DNA from: Ariolimax columbianus
Lineage: Eukaryota; Mollusca; Gastropoda; Stylommatophora; Arionidae
Direction of reading: 5' to 3'
Assembly (NCBI GenBank): GCA_036924085.1
Contig: JAVGWX010000004.1
Span: 16,023,454 to 16,087,453 of the forward strand
Length of the DNA stretch: 64,000 nucleotides
Under the pieces are notes generated by a model. It ran no database searches, was not told the DNA's origin, and saw only the letters and a program-made list of their open reading frames with translations. Shown here in pieces: positions 54,796-64,000 of this stretch (the first letter of the stretch is position 1; each line of letters begins with the position of its first letter). The translations under genes and the position numbers were made by a program.

Positions 54796-55155
54796 ACGTG
54801 TGGTTGGGGGAAGGGAGGAGACTAACGTCTTGTGATTCTGATCAGACATGTTATATCAGGGTCAGGTAAAACATACTGGCCAAGACCCTCACCTTTGCTT
54901 TATAGTAGCCATCCCTGGAAACGGCTGTTTTCTTGGCAGCCCGACTAGCGAGGTGAGGGATCTACGTGATCCCCGTAGTAGTGAGTAACATGCAGATGAA
55001 ACCAAGCATAGCACAGCCGCCTGGAGGACCCCGGTAAACCTTTGTCAGCACGCTCGGGATGTGAGGCAAGCTACTGCAACCCGTCACTTAACGTTCTTTT
55101 CAGGACGCATAAAAGAGTAAACCTACTCATTGTGGGCATTCGCAGAAAAACAACA
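54796..55155 (+). mobile_element. Interspersed repeat, family F, copy 2, inside the 27-bp satellite
   Basis: Order of parts: GAGACTAACGTCTTGTGA; ATCAGGGTCAGGTAAAACAT...CTGGCCAAGACCCT (palindromic module); GGTGAGGGATCTACGTGATC; GGAGGACCCCGGTAAACCTT; ACGTTCTTTTCAGGACGC; GTGGGCATTCGC; and an AAAAACAACAAC tail. It aligns with the reverse complement of 33636-33990. ACGTGTGG lies at both edges. Satellite units resume immediately after it (GTGTGATTACCGCGTGGGGT). Confidence 0.85.
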
Positions 55156-57005
55156 ACTACGTGTGGAAAGGAATGTGTGATTACCGCGTGGGGTAAGAGC
55201 AGATGTCACTACCAGATGGGGTAATAGCAGATGTCACTACCACATGGGGTAAGACCAGATGTCACTACCACATGGGGTAAGAGCAGATGTCACTACCAGA
55301 TGAGTTAAGGGATGAGTGACTGTTACATGAATTATGGGATGAGTGGCTGTTATATGAGTTAAAGGATGTGTGACTGTTACATGAGTTAAGGGATGAGTGG
55401 CTGTTACATGAGTTATGGGATGTGTGGCTGTTACATGAGTTATGGGATGAGTGGCTGTTACATGAGTTATGGAATGTGTAATTGTTACATGTATTAAGGG
55501 ATGTGTGATTGTTACTTGAGTTAATGGTAGTTTTACTGTTACATGAGTTAAGTGATGAGTGGCTGTTACATGAGTTATAGAATGTGTGATTGTTACTTGA
55601 GTTAAGGGTAGTGTGACTGTTACATGAGTTAAGGGATGAGTTGCTGTTACATGAGTTATGGAATGTGTGATTGTTACTTGAGTTAAGGGTAGTGTGACTG
55701 TTACATGAGTTAAGGGATAAGTGGCTGTTACATGAGTTATGGAATGTGTGATTGTTACATGTGTTTAGGGATGTGTGATTGTTACTTGAGTTAAGGGTAG
55801 TATGACTGTTACATGAGTTAAGGGATGAGTGGCTGTTACATGAGTTATGGGATGTGTGACTGTTACATGTGTTAAGGGATGTGTGATTGTTACTTGAGTT
55901 AAGGGTAGTGTTACTGTTACATGAGTTAAGGGATGTGTGACTGTTACATGAATTAAGGGATGTGTGACTGTTACAACTGTTACATGAGTTAAGGGATGTA
56001 GGACTGTTACTTGAGTTAAGGGATGTGTGACTGTTACATGAGTTAAGGGATGTGTGACTGTTACATGAGTTAAGGGATGAGTGGCTGTTACATGAGTTAT
56101 GGAATGTGTGATTGTTACATGTGTTAAGGGATGTGTGATTGTTACTTGAGTTAAGGGTAGTGTGACTGTTACATGAGTTAAGAGATGAGTGGCTGTTACA
56201 CAAGTTATGGAATGTGTGATTGTTACTTGAGTTAAGGGTAGTGTGACTGTTACATAAGTTAAGGGATGAGTGGCTGTTACATGAGTTATGGAATGTGTGA
56301 TTGTTACATGTCTTAAGGGATGTGTGATTGTTACTTGAGTTAAGGGTAGTGTGATTGTTACATGAGTTAAGGAATGAGTGGCTGTTACGTGAGTTATGGA
56401 ATGTGTGATTGTTACTTGAGTTAAGGGTAGTGTGACCGTTACGTGAGTTAAGGGATGAGTGGCTGTTACATGAGTTATGGAATGTGTGATTGTTACTTGA
56501 GTTAAGGGTAGTGTGACCGTTACATGAGTTATGGGATGTGTGATTGTTACATGAGTTAAGGGTAGTGTGACTGTTACATGAGTTAAGTGATGAGTGGCTG
56601 TAACATGAGTTATGGAATGTGTGATTGTTACTTGAGTTAAGGGTAGTGTGACTGTTACATGAGTTAAGGGATGTATGACTGTTACATGTGTTAAGGGATG
56701 TGTGACTGTTACAACTGTTACATGAGTTAAGGGATGTAGGACTGTTAAATGAGTTATGGGATGGGTGACTGTTACATGAGTTAAGGGATGTGTGACTGTT
56801 ACAAATGTTACATGAGTTAAGGGATGTGTGACTGTTACATGAGTTAAGGGATGTGTGACTGTTACAACTGTTACATGAGTTATGGGATGTAGGACTGTTA
56901 TATGTGTTAAGGGATGTGTGGCTGTTATATGTATTAAGAAATGTGTGATTGTTATATGTATTAAGGTATGTGTGACTGTTACTTGGGTTACCAGGCATGT
57001 GACTG
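55156..57005. repeat. 27-bp satellite, diverged subfamilies, about 68 units
   Basis: The first four units (to about 55300) are GTCACTACCACATGGGGTAA type. After that the unit is GTGTGACTGTTACATGAGTT plus AAGGGAT. It aligns with the main-block unit at roughly two thirds of positions and has the same 27-bp length, so it is one family. Three unit types alternate (ATTGTTACTTGAGTTAAGGGT, ACTGTTACATGAGTTAAGGG, GGCTGTTACATGAGTTATGG), making an 81-bp higher-order repeat. Confidence 0.93.
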
Positions 57006-57091
57006 CCAAATATATTGTGGCACGTAAGTAGTTTGAATAAGATACTCATAAGCGAATGGTCAAACATTTTGAATGTCGACCTTTTAACCAC
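55265..57091 (-). other. 608-codon satellite ORF (Asn/Ser/His-rich); doubtful gene
   Basis: The frame runs from ATG at 57091, outside the array (MVKRSTFKMFDHSLMSILFK), through the whole diverged satellite without a stop. It repeats SHTSLNSCN-type nonapeptides in a 27-residue super-period and ends in the GTAAGAGC-type units. A second minus frame in the same DNA is open for 414 codons (VTHPLTHVT). Two open frames in the same DNA show that stop-free reading follows from the unit's base composition. There is no recognisable domain and no signal peptide of normal shape. Confidence 0.2.
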
Positions 57092-57109
57092 GGCGGAAGT
57101 AATTCAAAG

Positions 57110-58050
57110 CTTCGAATAAATATGGGCTAGTAATTTTTAAATTTTTGGCAATAAATGGTAACCCCAGCGATTCAATTGGCGTGTTCTTTAAATCTTCCAC
57201 GGGGAGCCCAGGTTGGAAATAAGTGCCGTAATGAAGCGTTGGAAACATGTGGCCCGCGGTTTGCGAACGTTTCTTTTTATCCATGTTAACCATCCTTCCT
57301 TAAGCTATTGTTAATGACAGATCTGGCAATGTCAATGGCTGAGTACATATCTGACTATGCTAATTGCTTTGAACAGATCTACCTCTGTTAATGCTGGCGC
57401 TGACATCTTGGATTGTTCACAAATCAAATCTTCGCTGCTACTTCGAATAGATCATTTTAAGCTGTGCTGCGGGCATTTGTTCATTTTCTGAATACTTACA
57501 TTTACGGGTTCCTTCTTGAATATACGAAGTAATGATCATATTAGTTATCAAGTTGCATGTGTCTGTCATTGCAATTAGCTAAAGTTATTGTATTCCTTTT
57601 AATGTGCACCATAAAACAATAATCCATTGTTTGCTTAACATGCACTGACAAAGTTAAGAGATGTGAGAGGACAAAATGGATGACATGCGCAACGTCCTCT
57701 TCATCCGACATGCCAGTGCTGCACTCGCCTCATCGAACAATATTGTCATGATCAAATAAAACAACTGGGCCTAGTGAGTACAGACCAGAAGAGAAGTACA
57801 TTTTCAAAACTGCCAAATGCCACACAATTTGATTGAGACAAAAAGGATTGATTTCCAAAGTAATGACGGTAGAAGATGGTGTAGGAGTTTTGTTTTCATC
57901 TGTACACAACTCATTAAATCAGTAAGACTCGAAAGGGTAGTCCATAAAAAGCGTCAAGATGGGTCTTAGGGAAGCAGATAAAGATTCTTGCTCTAGATCA
58001 ATAGCTTGTTTCTATACAATCCACTAATTCCGGAAACGTTTCGAAGCTAC
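57110..58050. other. Unique DNA, no gene recognised
   Basis: A 69-codon minus ORF at 57084-57293 has no known motif. Nothing else seen. Confidence 0.4.
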
Positions 58051-58053
58051 CTC

Positions 58054-58054
<1 letters not shown>

Positions 58055-58119
<65 letters not shown>

Positions 58120-58141
58120 ATATAAATATATATATGTATAT
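58055..58141. repeat. (TA)n microsatellite
   Basis: About 42 TA units with three small breaks. Confidence 0.95.
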
Positions 58142-58930
58142 AGTCATTCCTCCATGGAGGAAGGCATAATTCCAAAGAATCTACTCATGTGGAATTACAG
58201 TTGTGGAAAAGGTCTCAGGGCCGGCCACTTCTTCGGTACAAGAATGTTTGTAAGCGGCATAAGAATGTTGTGGACATCGATTTGGAAAAATTAGAACAGG
58301 ACGCCATGGATCGTGTTGCATGGATGCGCGGATTGAGCATTTAATACTGAGAAAGATGATACTGATAGCGGACAGGCTGAGTACTCAGCATATGAGAAGT
58401 AATGCCACCATGCGATGCCGCAAACAGTCCTGTTTTTTCTTGCTCACACTGTGTAAGACGCTTCTCTGCTCGGATTGGTTTTACGAATTACATTACTTGC
58501 CGTGATGGACTGTAGTTGCATTCCTTAGTTTTAAAGCACAAAATAGTATTGATTGAAAGGACAGAAAAAGCCAATAATATATAGTCATCCATACTTGATA
58601 TTTCTTAATATTCTTTATTAATTAATGTTGAAAACATAATATTGTTGTGTATGATAACTAGGAGACGTATTGCACATTTCCTGGCGCAAAGGTATATCGA
58701 CACGATTATTTAAATTTAGGAACCCCACGTTTATGTAAAGGAAACAACAATAAGCGATCAGGAGAGCAACATTTTGAAGAGTGGACTTCTATACTAACTG
58801 ATTGAATCTAACTAGTACATAAGGAACGGTCCGGCATTATATGCTATTGTAAGCTTCTATTGTACAACCAAAAGATCGGATAAATACTAAAACCACTTCC
58901 TATGATTTTCTACCACATTTTCACCAATTA
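58142..58930. other. Unique DNA, no gene recognised
   Basis: The stretch 58160-58420 is somewhat GC-richer and reads like decayed coding sequence on the plus strand, but I cannot name a family. Confidence 0.35.
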
Positions 58931-58932
58931 AA

Positions 58933-59097
58933 AGGAGCGTGTAGCCGAATGGTTTCGAGGTCTGCTTGCCGACACGGAGGGCAGCGGTTCGAATCCCTGG
59001 CATGGCATATGTTGTTTTTCTGTTGGAGTGAAATAAACAAACATAGCCAGCACACGACGTGGCGACAGCAGGGTCGAAGCGGTCTGTAGTTACAAAG
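58933..59097 (+). mobile_element. tRNA-derived SINE, family B, copy 2
   Basis: GGAGCGTGTAGCCGAATGGT with TTCGAGG gives an A box, and CAGCGGTTCGAATCCCTGG a perfect B box. The spacing fits a class-II tRNA head. The body TTGTTTTTCTGTTGGAGTGA, AAACAAACATAGCCAGC and GGGTCGAAGCGGTCTG matches the copy at 35380. It is the better preserved copy. Confidence 0.88.
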
Positions 59098-59109
59098 TGC
59101 ATAGACGAC

Positions 59110-59282
59110 GATGATTGGCTGGCACAGTGGCTTGGGTATCAGACATCTGATCAACAGGGCTTGTGTTAAAAATTCGGTAAGGCATAAGTTTGTGTTTGTT
59201 TTTCTTCGAAAGTAAAATAGAAATGTAACGTCGACAGTGCATTTCGTGGGCAAGCGATCTATATTTCTCAACAATATACATC
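59110..59282 (+). mobile_element. Related SINE fragment directly downstream of family B
   Basis: TGGCTGGCACAGTGGCTTGG resembles a tRNA A-box region. AAATTCGGTAAGGCATAAGT, GTTTTTCTTCGAAAGTAAAA and GACAGTGCATTTCGTGGGCA parallel the family B body (GGCAT...GTTTTTCT...GTGAAATA...GACAGCAGGG). It seems to be a diverged second copy in tandem. Confidence 0.5.
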
Positions 59283-59872
<590 letters not shown>

Positions 59873-59879
59873 TGATATA

Positions 59880-61205
59880 TGGGTAAATACAGGGAAAACA
59901 ATAAAGGGAAAGATTATCTGGTTTACACGGAGATGGTTAGGAGTGTCATCTGGAATATCAGATATAACACTGTAGTACTTTAAATCAAATCGCGTACCCA
60001 CTTTTAAATCACGTGTTGAGTAATAAAAAGCACCCAATTCTAGATTAGATGTCATGCTAGAAGATTCATGAGATGTGACAGTCAAAACTATCTCATCCAC
60101 ATTAATGACTAGCAGAAAGGTTAATGTCAGCCAAGTCGCAGAAACTTCATGCACAACTGAAACTGAAGGAGCTGTTCGATTACATATTGAATAAGTTGTA
60201 TCTTCAAGTATAGTTGAAAGCATCAAACAAGAAACGGATGGATATGGTAACCTATGGAAACATAACACAGTAAAAGGATCCAGATTGCAGTGCAACAAAA
60301 GATCTTGGGGAAGCTGTTTAAAGGACCACACGCTGGCAGTGGAGCAGCCGTAGTGAGTAATCGAACGTGTTGTAGTAAGTTCATCTCAAATATTATCATT
60401 ATTTTCTGACATAAGTGAAACAACGAATGGAATATAATTCGTTTAAGAAATTCAAACCAAACCATTTAAATTGCTTGTGGAAATATCCCATTTAAAAGAG
60501 AACCACAGTGGAGAAACGGGTGGAAACGGAATCTAGAAAATTGAAAAAAAAACATCCAGAGGTGTTAACAAGTGTACTGGTGTTCCTTGAGACAGACAAT
60601 GATGAAAATGATAGACATATTGAAATGTAGATCCGGAAATAGATCTAACTTAGTGGCGACTAAATTGTGGTCAGCGGACGGGTTATTGCCGACGCGTTGT
60701 TCAATTAATCACTTATTTACTGTGGTCCTCATGGACTGATGTAATTTTTGAATCACTGATCAAGGTTTATGTGGAAATGCACACACGAACATTTCAAAAA
60801 CCGTTAAAAATAGTATAAAACAACGTGAAGCTTAAGTGTTATCAGTTGGCAAAAACATTCTGAGAGCGTGCTTGGCTGGAAGACTGAAAGAAATAATCCC
60901 TCCATGTAAGACATTTGACAAAAGCAAGTTAGAGTGCAGTCATTAAATACAGATGAGAACTACTGGTCTAACTAACGCTACCTGTTCGCACCCGTCTGGT
61001 TTTAGAAATTCGTTGCCCTCTATTCTTTAAAAAAGTCCTTCTTTTTGACGTACGATATTTCCACGTAAATGTGTGCAACGATACTTAATGATTCAACAAA
61101 ATTATGAATATTTTAGCTCTATAGTTTTGTAACGTCCACATATAACCGGTTCGGTAGTCGATTTTTATGAGTCTGAATACAGAGAAATGAACAATAATAA
61201 TGTTC
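59880..61205. other. Unique DNA, no gene recognised
   Basis: The minus ORF 59846-60331 (161 codons) runs partly into the TA repeat. Its non-repeat part has no family motif I recognise, and no splice context supports it. Confidence 0.38.
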
Positions 61206-61209
61206 TCTT

Positions 61210-61935
61210 AGGCGACTGATGCCCTTTCCGTCGGTCGGCCACATCCATGACCCACAGCTGTGACGTGGGTCCAGGCGTTGTCCAGGGCGGAGAAGGAAGT
61301 TGATATCTGCTGGAGCTATACGTGCGGGACGGCCGGTTCTGTGTCTCTAGCCGGTCGGGGGAACTTTTGGCGCTGAGGAACGACTTGTGTAGTTTCTTGT
61401 GGGTTGAGGTTTCCTAGTCCAGCAGTACAAACATGACGAAACAAAGAAACTCGACGCCGGACAAGTGTTTCTGAGATTGGGTGAAGACCAGTTTTAACAG
61501 AGACCTCCGTGATGCGGATGTAGTCATGAATCGGATGCCCAGGATACGCCGCTGGTTGCGCATGTGGAAGACGTCCAGTCTCGACATGTCCTTTTCAGCA
61601 GTGTATGGTTTCGGAGCCGTAAAGTATGACTGGGACCACGCAGGACTGGTAGATGCGGACGGTTGCCCTAAGGGAGATCTTGTTTTTACTCCACATACGT
61701 CGAAGGTCGTGCATAGCAGACGCAGCTAGTCCGATCCGCCTTGACATATCGGGACCGCTGCGCCCATTGGATAATATCATGCTAACGAGATAGATGAATT
61801 CGATGGTGCCCTCCGCAATGTGACCTTGGGTTTCAAGACCCTGCAGCGCTGTGTCGGAAATGAGGTTCTGAAATTTGGTCTTGGCCCAGGATATAGACTG
61901 GCCTAGAGAGGATGTTTCGCTGTCTAACATTTCTA
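61210..61935 (-). pseudogene. LINE RT C-terminal fragment
   Basis: The minus strand reads SISWAKTKFQNLISDTALQG at 61890, then a TIEFIYLVSMILSNGRSGPD (YLGS...DGRS) block, MSRRIGLAASAMHDLRRMW, and TVRIYQSCVVPVILYGSETI at 61640-61600. A frameshift follows, then about 61560-61210 gives a worn end with an AP-RP-R-DRP-like stretch. This is a standard LINE C-terminus; the palm domain and the 5' part are absent. Confidence 0.78.
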
Positions 61936-61939
61936 GAGA

Positions 61940-62491
61940 GCTCTGCAGTGCAAGTTATAACAAAACCTTCATTCTATCAGATGTAAAGAAAACTGCATAT
62001 TGTGCCTTATCAGTCAGAGACAAACAATTATGGATTGCATTTGAGGGTCATGTCATGAAATAGGGCAGTGATTATTGGCAAAAAGGTGTTTTACGATTTA
62101 TTAAGCCGACATCAGTCATCAATCTCTTGGAGTCATCTGAGTCAGAATAGAGACAGTACATTCTACTTTTATGTATTTGAGAAGCTAACATTATCTTCAT
62201 TAACACACGCTTACAATTTTAGTGAAGGTTAAAAAGAAACACTGATACAGGAACACAAGCATTAGTCATATTATTGTTTTGTAACACACAGCACTTACAG
62301 GAAAATCCATTTACTTCGATAAACGTGATTACACATTTTTAAGAAGAAAAAAAAGTTACTTGTACCCCAATGATAATTGTGATTACGCCTGCGGCTCTTA
62401 AAGTGCAATCAGTGAGCGCACGTTTTGTCACATGTGTTTTTATCAAACCCAGTTTACATCATATGTCCGCAGAAACACATCATTGTCTTCT

Positions 62492-62525
<34 letters not shown>

Positions 62526-62600
62526 CACTTTATTTCTCTTTTCCCCGGGGCGGTAAGCGTTGCAATGTGTTTTTATATTGCGCCCGTCAAAGCTTCAACT
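61940..62600. other. Unique DNA with a (GT)n tract
   Basis: (GT)n at about 62492-62516. No gene recognised. Confidence 0.45.
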
Positions 62601-62603
62601 TGG

Positions 62604-62795
62604 TGGAGCCGCTTAGCGCAGTGGTTAGCGCACTGATTCGCATCTTAATGGTCCTGGGTTCATTCCCCAGTTGAGGCGGTAATGTTTTTTTAGACCGCAA
62701 TGGCTCCCGGGTCCACCCAGCCTTAAATGGGTATCGGTTCAGTCCGGGAAGTAAAAACACCTCACACCCCTACGGCAGTAATGCTTTTCACAAAT
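62604..62795 (+). mobile_element. tRNA-derived SINE, family D
   Basis: GAGCCGCTTAGCGCAGTGGT with TAGCGCACTG is a clear A-box arm, and CCTGGGTTCATTCCCCAG is a B box (one change from GGTTCRA). The body has AGACCGCAATGGCTCCCGGG and GGGTATCGGTTCAGTCC. The tRNA-like head lacks a matching acceptor stem and continues into an unrelated body, so it is a SINE. Only one copy in this window. Confidence 0.75.
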
Positions 62796-62799
62796 CAGA

Positions 62800-63074
62800 T
62801 CATAATGGTAGGGAAGGTATCCATTGCTAATTTCCATCAGAACATTTTCCATTATATGTTGAGGAGTAATGGCCACTTGACCTCGCAATCACCGTGCAAT
62901 GTACAGGACATAATTGTATGCCCCTCAGAAAAAAGAAAAAGCCAATGTCTTACTGAAGTTTGGAACGCATTTTGTCATAGTTACAAGACCGACTTTCAAA
63001 CTCCGCGGCTACCAGCTCTTCTGTAACAATTAGTATCTTATACAAACTACAAGCGTTCACCAATAGATGGGACA
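62800..63074. other. Unique DNA, no gene recognised
   Basis: Nothing recognised before the satellite. Confidence 0.4.
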
Positions 63075-63832
63075 GTCACATACTCATTAACGTATATCAC
63101 TGTCACATACCTCTTACCACATGTCACTGTCACATACCTCTTACCACATGTCACTGTCACATATCTCGTACCACATGTCACTTTCACATACCTCTTACCA
63201 CATGTCACTTTCACATACCTCTTACCACATGTCACTTTCACATACCTCTTACCACATGTCACTTTCACATACCTCTTACCACGTGTCACTTTCACATACC
63301 TCTTACCACATGTCACTTTCACATACCTCTTACCACATGTCACTGTCACATACCTCTTACCACATGGCACTGTCACACATCTCTTAACTTAAGTCGAAGT
63401 CACATATCTCTCAACACATGTATCATCCATATCTCTTACCGCATGACACAGTCATATACCTTTTACAACATGTCACTGTCACTTATCTCTTAACTGATGT
63501 CGAAGTCACAAATGTATTAACTCATGTAGTTGTCATATGTCTCTTACCAAATGTCACAGATACACATCTCTTAATTTTAATCGAAGTCACATATCTCTTA
63601 GCACATGTCGCAGTCACACACCTCCTACCATAAGTCGCGATCATTTACCTCTCAACTAATGTAGACGTTACATACACCTTATCACATGTAAATGATCACA
63701 TACCCCTTAACACATGTAAATGTTCACATACACCTTAACACATGTCACAACCACATACCATTAACATATGTCGCAGTCACATAACCATTAACGCATGTGA
63801 CAGTCACATACCCATTAACATATATTTGTGTT
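63075..63832. repeat. 27-bp satellite, inverted outlying block, about 28 units
   Basis: The unit CACATACCTCTTACCACATG plus TCACTGT is the reverse complement of the GTGACATGTGGTAAGAGGTA type seen at 52.4-55.3 kb, with the same 27-bp period. On the minus strand it reads KRYVTVTCG and KRYVKVTCG. Units are regular to about 63375, then diverge strongly (TTAACACATGTAAATGTTCA types) toward 63830. Confidence 0.92.
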
Positions 63833-64000
63833 AGAGAGCGGTGAAACAACCAGATTTTGTAAGAGATCAGATTATTTTACAGTTTATTTATTGCCATTTT
63901 ACTGAGGTGGAGTATTAATATTAATATTGTAGATCGTTAGATTTCTAAATATTTTGTTGTATGCTTCTGGTCCATTCTTTAGTTACATTGTTTTTTTTAC
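63833..64000. other. AT-rich window end, nothing recognised
   Basis: No gene or repeat seen. Confidence 0.4.

Noticed and set aside
54285..54869. 194-codon ORF with YHVWLEICD repeats
   Set aside because: Frame by-product of the 27-bp satellite variant with GGTTAGAGATAT.
57084..57293. 69-codon minus-strand ORF next to the satellite
   Set aside because: No motif, no promoter or splice support, and the length is within chance for this sequence.
58933..59005. Possible functional tRNA gene (A and B boxes present)
   Set aside because: The acceptor stem does not close, and the sequence continues into a body shared with 35380-35532, so it is a SINE. The same reasoning applies at 12437, 26903, 27234, 50663 and 62604.

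Overview
This window looks like nuclear DNA from an animal, most likely a lophotrochozoan and probably a gastropod mollusc. That call is inferred from three things. One spliced gene has GT-AG introns and matches the ependymin-related family. There are many decayed non-LTR retrotransposons (RTE-like, CR1-like, Jockey-like and RNase H-bearing types), a mariner derivative and several tRNA-derived SINEs. Satellite DNA is abundant. I see no bacterial-type operon, no rRNA, no convincing functional tRNA gene and no CRISPR array.

Layout. 0-4.3 kb: the RNase H end of a LINE, a reverse-transcriptase (RT) relic, and a nearly full-length decayed RTE-like element on the minus strand with a 47-bp tandem expansion inside it. 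4.4-9.2 kb: three minisatellites (25, 30 and 39 bp). 9.5-11.1 kb: three LINE 3' ends and two ATACT arrays. 11.9-17.6 kb: 57-bp, about 41-bp and 54-bp arrays plus SINE-like elements. 18.7-21.5 kb: another LINE 3' end and a 23-bp satellite. 22.0-26.1 kb: the only confident host gene, three exons of an ependymin-related secreted protein whose introns hold a LINE relic, a mariner deletion derivative and microsatellites. 26.9-37 kb: SINEs, an unrecognised ORF, AT-rich sequence and two more arrays. 37-50.4 kb: a graveyard of non-LTR elements on both strands, including an apparent three-level nest at 43.4-48.7 kb. 50.4-57 kb: a TATG microsatellite, a SINE and a large 27-bp satellite split by an interspersed element. 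57-64 kb: mostly empty AT-rich DNA with SINEs, a LINE 3' fragment and an inverted outlier of the same 27-bp satellite.

The genes do not form a pathway. What ties the region together is transposable elements landing in or next to tandem arrays, and tandem arrays arising inside transposable elements. Three interspersed families share sequence modules, and one of them inserted twice into different satellites at a similar motif. I found no clearly new enzymatic or defence system. The best leads are the modular SINE-like families, the satellite-targeted insertions and the satellite ORFs. Most long ORFs here come from tandem repeats without stop codons and should not be taken as proteins without expression data. 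Protein-family calls come from reading translations by eye; no database search was run.
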